51,245 nucleotides of DNA from Nostoc sp. T09 (GCF_002154695.1 NZ_MTAV01000153.1:284-51528), one strand, 5' to 3'; counted from the first letter of the stretch, positions 28,801 through 37,742 are shown. The notes: generated from the letters alone by a model not told the origin. Translations and numbers: made by a program.

Positions 28801-29820
28801 ATGAGTAACCCTATTTCAGAAAATTACAGACATTTGCTGATGGAAATAAAACAGCGTATTCGTTCAGCCCAGTACGAAGCACTAAAAGCAGTTAATCGAG
28901 AAATGATTAACGTCTACTGGGATATTGGACAGATAATTGTTACTCAACAGCAGGGCGCTAGCTGGGGAAAATCCGTAGTAGAACAGTTAGCAAAAGACTT
29001 ACAAGCAGAGTTTCGAGGAATTAGCGGATTTTCTGCCCGTAACATTTGGAGAATGCGAGATTTTTATCTGACTTACCACTCTAAAGAAATTCTGCCACCA
29101 ATGGTGGCAGAAATTGGATGGACTCACAATATAGTCATTTTAGAGAAGTGCAAAGATGACCTAGAACGGGAATTCTATATCAGAATGACTCGTAAATTTG
29201 GCTGGACAAAGAATGTTTTGATTCACCAAATTGAAAATCAAACGTATGAAAAGACTCTGTTGAATCAGACTAACTTTGATAAAACTGTTCCAGCAGAGAT
29301 CCGTAATCAATTAAAACTAGCTGTCAAAGATGAATATACTTTTGATTTCTTGGAACTAGCAGATGAACACAGTGAACGACAGCTAGAACAGGCGATTTTG
29401 ACAAGAGTTGAACCATTCTTGCAAGAAATGGGTGGGCGGTTTACTTTTGTTGGCAGTCAGTATCGCTTAGAAGTTGGCGATAAAGAATTTTTTATCGACC
29501 TGTTGCTGTATCACCGCCAATTAAAATGTCTAGTTGCGATTGAGTTAAAAACTGGAGAGTTTCTACCTGAGTATGTGGGAAAAATGCAATTTTATCTGGC
29601 GGCTTTAGATGATTTATCTCGATTCCCAGACGAAAATCTCTCAATCGGAATTATTCTTTGCAAATCCAAAGATAAAACTATTGTTGAGTATGCACTGAGA
29701 GAATCGAATAAACCAATTGGTATAGCAACTTATAAACTGTTTTCTACGTTGCCTCAAGAATTAAAAAATCAGCTTCCGGCTCCAGAGCAAGTTGCCAAGT
29801 TGCTTGAAGGCGTGGAGTAA
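28801..29820 (+). CDS. YhcG/DUF1016 family PD-(D/E)XK nuclease embedded in the cas operon
   Basis: 339 residues. The N-terminal DUF1016_N part (about 1-165) contains YWDIGQIIVTQQQGASWGKSVVEQLAKDLQAEF and GFSARNIWRMRDFY. The C-terminal nuclease part has FFIDLLLYHRQLKCLVAIELKTGEF, the D...E-x-K catalytic pattern, followed by GKMQFYLAALDD. The active site looks complete. YhcG-type proteins are widespread, often near restriction or mobile regions, and their substrates are poorly known. It lies 17 nt after the DUF433 gene and 17 nt before cas10d, so it is probably co-expressed with the interference genes. That placement is not part of the usual type I-D gene set. Confidence 0.92.
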   Translation: MSNPISENYRHLLMEIKQRIRSAQYEALKAVNREMINVYWDIGQIIVTQQQGASWGKSVVEQLAKDLQAEFRGISGFSARNIWRMRDFYLTYHSKEILPPMVAEIGWTHNIVILEKCKDDLEREFYIRMTRKFGWTKNVLIHQIENQTYEKTLLNQTNFDKTVPAEIRNQLKLAVKDEYTFDFLELADEHSERQLEQAILTRVEPFLQEMGGRFTFVGSQYRLEVGDKEFFIDLLLYHRQLKCLVAIELKTGEFLPEYVGKMQFYLAALDDLSRFPDENLSIGIILCKSKDKTIVEYALRESNKPIGIATYKLFSTLPQELKNQLPAPEQVAKLLEGVE

Positions 29821-29837
29821 AAAAATGGAGGTTAAAA

Positions 29838-32800
29838 ATGTCTAATGATGATTGGTTATCAGGTGATTTTGGTTTGGATGGCGATTCTTCAGACCGTACT
29901 ATTGAAACCGAAGGTGAGTTACTAACACTCAAGCTATTACGAGAAGCAATTCAGGCTCAAAATCCAGATGATAAGGTAATGGCAGACTTTGCCGAGTATG
30001 TTTTACCAAATCTATTGCGGATAGCAATTGGTGTAACGGCGAAAGGCGGTAAGTTTTTTGATGAAATTGACCAGCAGCGAGAAGCAGAAGGGAAAACTAA
30101 AGTCAGACGAGATAACGCTGCTGACCAATCACTGAATACACACTTACTCAATGGATTATTCCCAGCAAATTTAATTGAGAAACGTTTAGAAAAACTCAAT
30201 ACCACAGTGCAGCGAGTGGTGAAAGAGCGAGAACGGCGTTTGGTAATTGCTGGATTTATTTTACATGATTTTGAAAAGTTTCCTGATGTCCCTGAAAACT
30301 GCCGCAAACTACCGCTAGCAGAACATCGTGAAATTATTGATAAAAAAGTTCACCAGTTAGGGTTGAATAACTTTATAAATCCAGAAAATCCTGAAGCTTA
30401 TCGAGAGTATCTAGATGATTTGTTGTGTATGGCTTATAATGCTCAACGTCGCTGGGATACTAACTGGAATTTTTCTGAATTTGGGTTGAATCCTGTTCTC
30501 AAAGACCGTACCCTTCGCAGTTTATCTGATTTAACTTGTTTGGCTGATTCTCTTGCCTCAATTGTTAAACATCCCCAGGACGCAGAGAACTCCAGGCTCC
30601 AAGAAATTATACATAATTTGAGTGATGGACAACTGAAATTTACTTATCACAGCATTGCTGAAAACCGGGGTGTATTAACTAATGTAGTTAATAATGCCTT
30701 GATGGAAGCACACACTAGCCTCAACACTGAGGATAAAACCTACTATGAAATACTACTTTATTTACCCACAGGAGTAATTTATTTAGCCAGAAAAGATGCT
30801 CCAAAAATTAGTAGAGAAGGATTGGGTGATCGCGTTATTGACACCATAAAACAACTCTGCGCTAATCAACTTCAACTCCGAAAAGTTGGATTCAGTCGGG
30901 GAAATATTGGGATGAAATATGCTGATTACTACAATCTTTTCCTGGACATCAGAGGCTTAATGCAGTTTACTGTTGATGCAATACCGAGTAAAGTAAAAAC
31001 CAGCAAGGCAGCAGATAAAGCTACTAATTTGGCTCAATTCCAGCGTAAAGGTGTTTTAGCGAAGAATATCGAAATCGATTTTGCAGAAGATATTCGTATT
31101 GATCATTTGGCAGAACTAGGAGCTTTAATAACTGGAAAGTTTTGGAAAGAGTATCTGGACAGAGTTAAAGCCCTAATTAAAAATAACAAAGAACTCCCTC
31201 CAATTCCAACTATTAATCTTACAGAGATAGCTGTTGATTTTCTTGATTTATCTGAGTATAAATCTGAAATTACTGCACTTCAGCAACTTAAAGATACTGG
31301 AGGCATCGCGTATGATTGGTATTATATTGCAACGCAATACCTTAAACATAATCCAGGACAAGAAGACGTTCGTGAGATTTGTCAAAGTCTGGTTAATCAA
31401 TGGATAAAAGTTATTGAACCGATCATTAATCAGTACAAACTACCTGATGAATGGAAAGATTTAAGGGATTGGTGCGATCGCGTGATTATGCTTCCGACCG
31501 AAACGCGACAAAAATCAGCTACCGACCAAGCCGAAATCTTTTTTAAAGAGTTGGCAAACTACAATGCTGCGAAAAAACTAGGGCGAGGGAAACAATTAAT
31601 CTGCTCAATTTCTCATTCTGCTTACACGGTTACTGAGCAAATGGAATCAGCAGTTTTATTTACGCCACAAGTTTATACCAATAAGCAAATGTTAAGAGGT
31701 GCTAATGCTAAACGCAATATTTCCAGTATTGCAGGTATGGAGATGATGCTCAGGCAAATCTTGATGAATCAAACTCAAGCTGTAGGTAAGCGATTTGAAG
31801 ATGGAAAATATCGCTATCTCTACTTTTATCCTACTTATTACTTTACACCAGAGACTAATAAGTTTTTGCAGAAAGCCTACAATGGTATTGCTCAAACTCG
31901 CTTTGATACCAGCGTTCGCAATCATTTTATCAGTAAGGATTTACAGGCAGACTTAGGGCGCGATCGCTACCAAAGTGTAGATAGTTTCTTAATCGATGAA
32001 AACCTCCAGCGTGACAAAGATCGCACTTTTAAGCTTTCCTATCCTGAAGACCAGCCTTTAACATTTTACTTCATGGCACTCCCGCCAGGAAGAGACAGCA
32101 CCGATACAGAATCTTGGGTAATGCCAACTTGGTTAGCGTTTGCTTTCCCGATGATTTTAGATGTTAAAACTGTGGTTTCAGAGTCACCAATTCCACCTTT
32201 TAATGATGGTGCTGAGTTTGAGGAAAGCGTTTTCCTTGATAGTGCGCCTCATGCTTTCCGTGCTTTAGTAAAGCGCGATCGCTTCCGTCTTGACTACATC
32301 CTCGAAGGTTGGAATGAAAACGGCATCCAATACCCAGCGCCTTTAAATGTGCTTACCGCCGCTTATGCCATTCATTTAGATGTGAATGCTAGACAAAGTA
32401 AGACTGGTTACGATGCCAATTGGGGGAGATTTACAGAACTGGCTAAAGATTTTGAAACCAGTCCCCTGTACGTTTTTTCTTACCTTAATCGCTGGGTGCG
32501 TAACCAGGGTTCGGAAACAGCGCGAATTGAAAAAATCCGGCTTTATGCCTATCATTTTTATCCTTGTTTTGACCCTTATGTGAAATATGACACAAATATG
32601 GAGCAATTAATTGTGGGAGAAGCATCAAGTCTGAATCATCCTAAGAAATTAACAGATTTATACCGCAGATTTTATCGAGCTAATAAGCGTTATAATCCTA
32701 AGTCTAATGCTGTGTTAAAACCAGTTGATATTGCGGCTGAAACTATACTCAAAGCTGAGTCAAGTGTATTTCAGGGAGAAACATTAGTTGCGGCTGTTGC

Positions 32801-33089
32801 AGCAGAAGTTTTTAAACTCATGGATCGCGTTCATTCGTCTACTGCTGAGGGGCGTTGGATTATGAGCAAACGAGAAGAAGAACGACAAGCTGTTCTAGAT
32901 TTTGCAAAGTATTTTGTGGTGGAGGTATTTGATAACTCATTTGCAGGCGATCGCGCTCGTTTAGCTGGTCGTCAACTCAACTTAATTCGAGATACTTGTG
33001 AATTTCTCTATCGTCTAGAAGATGACAAAGAAAATGCAGGAAGAAATGAAAATATTTCTGTAATAGATGATGTTAATGAACCGGAATAA
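29838..33089 (+). CDS. cas10d: type I-D large subunit Cas10d (Csc3) with HD nuclease domain
   Basis: 1083 residues. Cas10d is the large subunit of the type I-D effector and carries the DNA-cutting HD domain. The HD residues are visible: His102 in SLNTHLLNGLF and His143-Asp144 in FILHDFEKFPD. The middle and C-terminal parts (for example DQPLTFYFMALPPGRDSTDTE, RDRFRLDYILEGW, HAFRALVKRDRF) are typical of Csc3; no GGDD polymerase motif is seen, as expected for Cas10d. GGAGG lies 7 nt before the ATG. It is followed by csc2 after 50 nt and preceded by the YhcG nuclease gene. It looks intact. Confidence 0.95.
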   Translation: MSNDDWLSGDFGLDGDSSDRTIETEGELLTLKLLREAIQAQNPDDKVMADFAEYVLPNLLRIAIGVTAKGGKFFDEIDQQREAEGKTKVRRDNAADQSLNTHLLNGLFPANLIEKRLEKLNTTVQRVVKERERRLVIAGFILHDFEKFPDVPENCRKLPLAEHREIIDKKVHQLGLNNFINPENPEAYREYLDDLLCMAYNAQRRWDTNWNFSEFGLNPVLKDRTLRSLSDLTCLADSLASIVKHPQDAENSRLQEIIHNLSDGQLKFTYHSIAENRGVLTNVVNNALMEAHTSLNTEDKTYYEILLYLPTGVIYLARKDAPKISREGLGDRVIDTIKQLCANQLQLRKVGFSRGNIGMKYADYYNLFLDIRGLMQFTVDAIPSKVKTSKAADKATNLAQFQRKGVLAKNIEIDFAEDIRIDHLAELGALITGKFWKEYLDRVKALIKNNKELPPIPTINLTEIAVDFLDLSEYKSEITALQQLKDTGGIAYDWYYIATQYLKHNPGQEDVREICQSLVNQWIKVIEPIINQYKLPDEWKDLRDWCDRVIMLPTETRQKSATDQAEIFFKELANYNAAKKLGRGKQLICSISHSAYTVTEQMESAVLFTPQVYTNKQMLRGANAKRNISSIAGMEMMLRQILMNQTQAVGKRFEDGKYRYLYFYPTYYFTPETNKFLQKAYNGIAQTRFDTSVRNHFISKDLQADLGRDRYQSVDSFLIDENLQRDKDRTFKLSYPEDQPLTFYFMALPPGRDSTDTESWVMPTWLAFAFPMILDVKTVVSESPIPPFNDGAEFEESVFLDSAPHAFRALVKRDRFRLDYILEGWNENGIQYPAPLNVLTAAYAIHLDVNARQSKTGYDANWGRFTELAKDFETSPLYVFSYLNRWVRNQGSETARIEKIRLYAYHFYPCFDPYVKYDTNMEQLIVGEASSLNHPKKLTDLYRRFYRANKRYNPKSNAVLKPVDIAAETILKAESSVFQGETLVAAVAAEVFKLMDRVHSSTAEGRWIMSKREEERQAVLDFAKYFVVEVFDNSFAGDRARLAGRQLNLIRDTCEFLYRLEDDKENAGRNENISVIDDVNEPE

Positions 33090-33139
33090 ATTCTTCCTCT
33101 ATAAGTAAACAAGTAGTAAACAATTTTTTGGAGAAAATC

Positions 33140-34156
33140 ATGGCAATTTTAAAAACTGTTGAATCCAAATTCTTTCAAACTGAGATTCCTTACAAACCAA
33201 TGGGTAAATATGTTCATTTCTTGACTATTCGCATTACGGAATCTTATCCACTATTCCAGACAGATGCAGAACTGAATAAAGCACGGGTAAGAGCAGGAGT
33301 GAAAGATAAAACTACAATTAGCCGTTTGTCAATGTTCAAGCGCAAACAGTCTACTCCAGAGCGTTTAGTTGGTCGGGAATTACTGCGTAACTATGGATTA
33401 ATGACGGCTGAAGAATGCGAATACAACGTAAATTTCGCAATGGATAATCCTGATTGCATCATTTACGGTTTTGCTATTGGTGACTCTGGCTCTGAAAAAT
33501 CAAAAGTTGTGGTAGACACGGCATTTTCAATTACAGCTTTTGATGAATCACACGAAACATTCACCCTCAACGCACCTTATGAAAATGGGACAATGGCTTC
33601 TAAAGGTGAAAATGGTTCTAAACCTGGTGAAGTTACTAGTCGAATTAATCAACAAGACCACATCAGACCACAAGTTTTCTTCCCTAGTATCGTTACCCTT
33701 AAAGACCCAACTGAAGCTAGTTTTCTTTACGTTTTAAATAATATCTTACGGACTCGCCACTATGGAGCGCAAACAACCCGTACAGGTAGGGTGAGAAATG
33801 AGTTAATTGGTGTTGTATTTGCAGATGGAGAAATTACTAGTAATCTGCGTTGGACTCAAGCAATATACGACCAGATGAAGGCTAACAATAGTTTAAATCC
33901 ACCTGAACCCCTGGATGAAGATGATGTAATGATTGCTGCGAAAAGTGCAATTGAGGCGATAATGACTGATGAATTTATCGTTCATACTGATTTCATTGGT
34001 GATGCTTTTACACCTCTGCTTAATGAAGTTAAGGCTCTCACCGGAAGCGAGAAAGGAATTCAGGCGATTTTGCAAAAAGCTGATGCAGAAGCTAAAGCTT
34101 ATGCCAGTAAGCATATCAGTAAAAAGAAAACGGCTGCTAAAGCGGGGAAAGAATAA
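33140..34156 (+). CDS. csc2: type I-D backbone protein Csc2 (Cas7d)
   Basis: 338 residues from the ATG at 33140 (MAILKTVESKFFQTEIPYKPMGKY). A TTG 12 nt earlier is not needed, since GGAG (33129-33132) lies 7 nt before this ATG. Csc2 forms the helical backbone that holds the crRNA. Typical sequence is SRLSMFKRKQSTPERLVGRELLRNYG, DHIRPQVFFPSIVTLKDPTEASFLYVLNNILRTRHYGAQTTRTGRVRN (in segments) and the lysine-rich C-terminus SKHISKKKTAAKAGKE. The stop overlaps the csc1 start by one base (TAATG), which indicates coupled translation. Confidence 0.96.
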   Translation: MAILKTVESKFFQTEIPYKPMGKYVHFLTIRITESYPLFQTDAELNKARVRAGVKDKTTISRLSMFKRKQSTPERLVGRELLRNYGLMTAEECEYNVNFAMDNPDCIIYGFAIGDSGSEKSKVVVDTAFSITAFDESHETFTLNAPYENGTMASKGENGSKPGEVTSRINQQDHIRPQVFFPSIVTLKDPTEASFLYVLNNILRTRHYGAQTTRTGRVRNELIGVVFADGEITSNLRWTQAIYDQMKANNSLNPPEPLDEDDVMIAAKSAIEAIMTDEFIVHTDFIGDAFTPLLNEVKALTGSEKGIQAILQKADAEAKAYASKHISKKKTAAKAGKE

Positions 34157-34863
34157 TGGTATTTATTTACCGTTGTCAATTAGAACTACACGACAGTCTC
34201 TATTACGCAACTCGTGAAATCGGGCGATTGTATGAAACAGAGCCAATAATTCACAATTACGCTCTTTGTTATGCACTGGGTTTAGTTGATAGCCAAATCT
34301 ACTCTACTACCGTTGCTGAAGAACATTCCTATCGCTACTTTTGCCCTGAGCAAGTGCCAAAATATGAGGAGCATTTAACGCCACTCAATCAACAGGAAAT
34401 TTATGTGACCCCTGCACGTGCAATTAGCCATTCTGCCATTCTCAACACTTGGAAATATGCTAACAACAACTACCACGTTGAAATGGAGAAAACCCAAAAA
34501 AATATTCCCAGTTTTGGCAGAGCCAAAGAAATTGCGCCAGAAAGTTTGTTTGAGTTTTTTGTAATAACTCAAAGAGAACTTAAATTACCAAAGTGGATTC
34601 GCTTAGGTAAATGGATGAGTAAAGCTGAGTTGACAGTTGAACAACTACCTAAACCTAAAACGGCTGAAGGTATATTCACCTGCAAATATCCCTTAAATCC
34701 TTTAGATGTCATGTTCACTAATCAAGTGATTAGCTATGACGTGGTAAATATGCCACCAGTAAGCTTAATTCAAAATGTACAAATTTGCGGGCAATACTAC
34801 CAATTTAATGGGTTGCAAGAGATAAAAATTCCAGTGCGGATGGAATACCGTTTTAAAGGTTGA
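34156..34863 (+). CDS. csc1: type I-D protein Csc1 (Cas5d-like)
   Basis: 235 residues. Csc1 is the Cas5-like subunit that binds the crRNA 5' handle in the type I-D effector. Family features are the N-terminus VFIYRCQLELHDSLYYATREIG, GLVDSQIYSTTVAEEHSYRYF and the C-terminal VSLIQNVQICGQYYQFNG. The ATG shares one base with the csc2 stop. The stop codon ends at 34863, and the next base starts the stop codon of a minus-strand gene, so the two meet end to end without spacing. Confidence 0.95.
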   Translation: MVFIYRCQLELHDSLYYATREIGRLYETEPIIHNYALCYALGLVDSQIYSTTVAEEHSYRYFCPEQVPKYEEHLTPLNQQEIYVTPARAISHSAILNTWKYANNNYHVEMEKTQKNIPSFGRAKEIAPESLFEFFVITQRELKLPKWIRLGKWMSKAELTVEQLPKPKTAEGIFTCKYPLNPLDVMFTNQVISYDVVNMPPVSLIQNVQICGQYYQFNGLQEIKIPVRMEYRFKG

Positions 34864-35274
34864 TTAGTTCCCAAAACCTTTACCACGCTTTTTCTTTTTC
34901 GCTGGTTCTATCATCATTAACTCTGCTGCAAAACCTGCTTCATTTTGCAACATTAATTTACGAATTCTCTGGCGTTGGTAAGCCTGCACTTCAGAAGCTA
35001 AGGGATGATTGGGGTCAATTTTTAGGTGAGTAATAGAAGAAACATATCTTTCTTTACTTTCGGGATTATTTGGCTCTTTTAGCCCGCACATAATCCCGCC
35101 TTCATCTCCTGAATAACCCACGAAATCAATTTCAAATTCTCTATCTGGATCAGCATCTTCTCCTTTTTGTTTTAATGTCTTGAGAAACTCTTTCCCAGCG
35201 CGTGCTTTAATTGGTAAGCTTTCTTTTAATTTTTCAGTTAGTGCTTTTGCTGCACTATAATCATCAATTCTCAT
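34864..35274 (-). CDS. uncharacterised protein on the opposite strand within the cas locus
   Basis: 136 residues, not recognised. It has a helical N-terminus (SAAKALTEKLKESLPIKARAGKEF), an acidic beta-rich middle (REFEIDFVGYSGDEGGIMCGLKEP) and a basic tail (AKKKKRGKGFGN). No membrane segment or signal peptide is present. It is convergent with csc1 and divergent from the oxygenase-cas6 unit, so it separates the interference genes from the cas6-cas4-cas1-cas2 genes. The tail suggests nucleic-acid contact, but that is only an inference. The clean length and position argue that it is real. Confidence 0.75.
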   Translation of the reverse strand: MRIDDYSAAKALTEKLKESLPIKARAGKEFLKTLKQKGEDADPDREFEIDFVGYSGDEGGIMCGLKEPNNPESKERYVSSITHLKIDPNHPLASEVQAYQRQRIRKLMLQNEAGFAAELMMIEPAKKKKRGKGFGN

Positions 35275-35420
35275 GGCTTTTGCTCTCTATGCAGTCTGTT
35301 CTCACTTTACTATGTATGTTCTACAGAACTTAATCATTTCAGCAGTTAGAACCTTCCCCACAATTGTTAATCATTACTTAGATATCATAGTTAAGCGATC
35401 GCTCATCCCTCACAACCACA

Positions 35421-36041
35421 GTGAAACACTATCAACTACAACAAAACGCCTTCCCCAGCGATTACCTCAATAACTTATGGGGAGAAATCCATGCTTGTTC
35501 TTACTTTGCTGTCAACAACCTCAACCGCGATTTTGTCGGAACAAAGGGATTTTCTGTGGTGTTTCAAAAATCACATATAGCGCAGGTAGAACAAAAGTTT
35601 CCCTACTTCAAGCCTTATCTGGATTTGGCTCTCCAGCCGAGTTGTAACGCTTTTTACCTCAATCCTTTATCGCTCAAAGAAGGTTCGCGTGTCGATCCGC
35701 ACATTGATCGCTCTTTGCGTTCTTACTGCAAAAACATTGAACCGCCTTTAGTTGTCAGCGTTCTTTATGTGCGCGTACCGCCTGATATGCAGGGGGGAGA
35801 ACTGATACTCAAGTCGCACAAACGCCAGCTTGGGCAAATTAAGCCGCAAATGAACACTTTACTCTACTTTCAAGGTGATTTAACCCATTCTGTCAAAGCT
35901 GTGCAAACCCCCGGAAATCGCCTGAGTCTGGTTTGCGAACAATATAGCTTGAGTGAGACTGAACTCCGGGACATACCATCCTTTACTGTGGAGTCAAGAG
36001 TTACTCAGTCTAGCAAAAAGCAAAAAAAATATGCCTCATAG
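35421..36041 (+). CDS. 2OG-Fe(II) oxygenase (PKHD/prolyl-hydroxylase type) overlapping cas6
   Basis: 206 residues, starting at a GTG (VKHYQLQQNAFPSDYL). The double-stranded beta-helix iron and 2-oxoglutarate ligands are visible: H-x-D in VDPHIDRSLR, the distal His in FQGDLTHSVKAV and the 2OG-binding Arg in GNRLSLVCEQY. Such enzymes hydroxylate proteins or small molecules and some act on nucleic acids. The last 11 nt overlap the start of cas6, so the two are translationally linked. It is not a core type I-D gene, and its substrate is unknown. Confidence 0.85.
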   Translation: MKHYQLQQNAFPSDYLNNLWGEIHACSYFAVNNLNRDFVGTKGFSVVFQKSHIAQVEQKFPYFKPYLDLALQPSCNAFYLNPLSLKEGSRVDPHIDRSLRSYCKNIEPPLVVSVLYVRVPPDMQGGELILKSHKRQLGQIKPQMNTLLYFQGDLTHSVKAVQTPGNRLSLVCEQYSLSETELRDIPSFTVESRVTQSSKKQKKYAS

Positions 36042-36867
36042 CCTTGTTCTTAACTTACTTCCCCAATCACCGATTCCACCCAAGTATCTCACTGGCAGAC
36101 ATCTGCACGCGCTATTTTTAACGCTTGTTAGTTCTGTTGATAGCACATTGGGCGATCGCTTGCACGATGCTAACGCAGATAAAGCTTTTACCCTCTCACC
36201 TCTACAAATTAATTCCCCCCTTCAAAAGGGAGGTAAGGGGGGATCTAAATTGCAATGGCAACATCAACAACCAATTCCTGCCGGAACGCCTTGTTGGTGG
36301 CGCATCTCTTTATTAGATGACACTCTTTTTGGCAGACTTACCCAACTATGGCTAAATCTCAACCCCCAACACCCTTGGCATCTTGGCCCAGCTGACTTGT
36401 ACATTACCAGCATTCAAGGTACACCCCAATCAATTCAACCTTGGGCAAACGCCAGCACCTACGCTCAATTGTACGAACAAGCAAGCGATCGCGAACGCTC
36501 TCTTAACTTCACCTTCGCCACACCTACCGCCTTCCGCCAAGGACAGTTTGATACTACTCTCCCTACTAGAGAATGTGTTTTTAAATCTCTGCTTTCACGG
36601 TGGAATAAATATAGTGGCATAGAATTTTCGGAAATTGCTATCGAGTCAATATTTCCCTCTTTCGTCAACATTCATACCGAAATATTAGCCGACTCCCGCA
36701 GCAAATTTATCGGCATTGTTGGCGAAGTTGGCTATCGGATTTTAGGAGAAGTTGAACCAATACAAATTAAGCAAATTAACGCTTTAGCTGACTATGCTTT
36801 ATATGCAGGTGTAGGGCGAAAAACAACAATGGGTATGGGGATGATGCGGCGGTTGTATGCTTCTTGA
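36031..36867 (+). CDS. cas6: CRISPR RNA endonuclease Cas6
   Basis: 278 residues from the ATG at 36031 (MPHSLVLNLLPQS), overlapping the upstream gene by 11 nt. Cas6 cuts the array transcript within the repeats and leaves the 8-nt AUUGAAAC handle on crRNAs. The N-terminal ferredoxin-like fold holds candidate catalytic His24/His26 (TGRHLHALFL), and the glycine-rich loop VGRKTTMGMGMM is at the C-terminus. Residues 61-74 (NSPLQKGGKGGSKL) are encoded by a dispersed C/G-rich palindromic repeat (about 36211-36252) that appears to have inserted in frame. The effect on activity is unknown. Confidence 0.92.
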   Translation: MPHSLVLNLLPQSPIPPKYLTGRHLHALFLTLVSSVDSTLGDRLHDANADKAFTLSPLQINSPLQKGGKGGSKLQWQHQQPIPAGTPCWWRISLLDDTLFGRLTQLWLNLNPQHPWHLGPADLYITSIQGTPQSIQPWANASTYAQLYEQASDRERSLNFTFATPTAFRQGQFDTTLPTRECVFKSLLSRWNKYSGIEFSEIAIESIFPSFVNIHTEILADSRSKFIGIVGEVGYRILGEVEPIQIKQINALADYALYAGVGRKTTMGMGMMRRLYAS

Positions 36868-36904
36868 AACATGATGAGGGAGATAAAGGAAGTGGGACAA
36901 GGAG

Positions 36905-36971
36905 GACAAGGGAGAATTAAGCCATGACAAATAACAAATGACCAATGACAAGTGACAAATAACAATTAACA
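36905..36971. repeat. heptamer tandem repeats before cas4
   Basis: A run of ATGACAA, ATAACAA, ATGACCA, AGTGACA and similar units (36922-36971) fills the spacer right up to the cas4 ATG, preceded by a GGACAAGG-type purine stretch. It leaves no conventional ribosome site next to the start. Confidence 0.7.
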
Positions 36972-37565
36972 ATGAACACCGAATACATTCCGATTGCGGC
37001 ATTAAATCAATATGCCTACTGTTCGCATCGCTGTTGGCGGATGTTTTGTGCGGGAGAATTTACCGATAATCAATATACAATTGAGGGGACAAGTTTACAC
37101 GATCGCGTCCACACTACAGGCGATGGACAGCGTGAAGAAACTTGGCAAATTCGGGCGATTTGGCTGAAGTCAGAAAAGTATCAATTGATCGGGAAATCGG
37201 ATTTAGTTGAAGTCGAATCTGGTGAGTTTTACCCAGTAGAATATAAGCGGGGACGTAAGGGTGAATGGGATAACGATGAGTTGCAAGTTTGCGCCCAAGC
37301 TTTATGTTTAGAAGAAATGACAGGGCGAACTATCAACACTGGATATATTTATTATTCCCACTCCCATCAACGCCAATTAGTAGAGATTAATTCTGAGTTG
37401 CGGCAAAGTGCGATCGCAACAATTAATGCTGTCACAAATCTACTGCAAACTGGAATTATGCCACCAGCAGTTTACAGCAAACGCTGCAAAGGATGCAGTC
37501 TTTATTCGCAATGTTTACCTAAAGCAATAGATAAGCTCAAAAGCTATCAAGAAGCTGGGGTGTGA
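36972..37565 (+). CDS. cas4: CRISPR adaptation nuclease Cas4
   Basis: 197 residues. Cas4 is an iron-sulfur RecB-like nuclease that trims prespacers and helps select the PAM. The cluster cysteines are Cys17 (with Cys21/Cys26 nearby) and Cys172, Cys175 and Cys181 (CKGCSLYSQC). The PD-(D/E)XK residues are Asp77, Glu90 and Lys92 (GKSDLVEVESGEFYPVEYK). It lies between cas6 and cas1, as is usual for type I-D. The ATG follows a heptamer-repeat run. The active site is complete. Confidence 0.95.
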   Translation: MNTEYIPIAALNQYAYCSHRCWRMFCAGEFTDNQYTIEGTSLHDRVHTTGDGQREETWQIRAIWLKSEKYQLIGKSDLVEVESGEFYPVEYKRGRKGEWDNDELQVCAQALCLEEMTGRTINTGYIYYSHSHQRQLVEINSELRQSAIATINAVTNLLQTGIMPPAVYSKRCKGCSLYSQCLPKAIDKLKSYQEAGV

Positions 37566-37663
37566 AGGCAGATGGCAGAAGGGAAGAAAGGTATTGTTGC
37601 TAAGCTGCACTAGTAATTTTTGAGATTTCCACTATTGCAAATATATACCTGATCCTGCCGCAT

Positions 37664-37715
37664 TAGTCCGCGCAGGCGGACTTTGTTTGTATAGCCCCAG
37701 ACTTCTAGTCTGAGG
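37664..37715. repeat. dispersed double-hairpin element between cas4 and cas1
   Basis: Two hairpins stand side by side: AGTCCGC (37665-37671) with GCGGACT (37676-37682), and CAGACT (37698-37703) with AGTCTG (37707-37712). I recognise this sequence type (AGTCCGC...CCCCAGACTTCTAGTCTGAGG) as a common interspersed repeat in Nostoc-type genomes. It sits in the 177-nt cas4-cas1 spacer. Confidence 0.65.
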
Positions 37716-37742
37716 GATTATTGTTAACGTTGGAATAAAATC

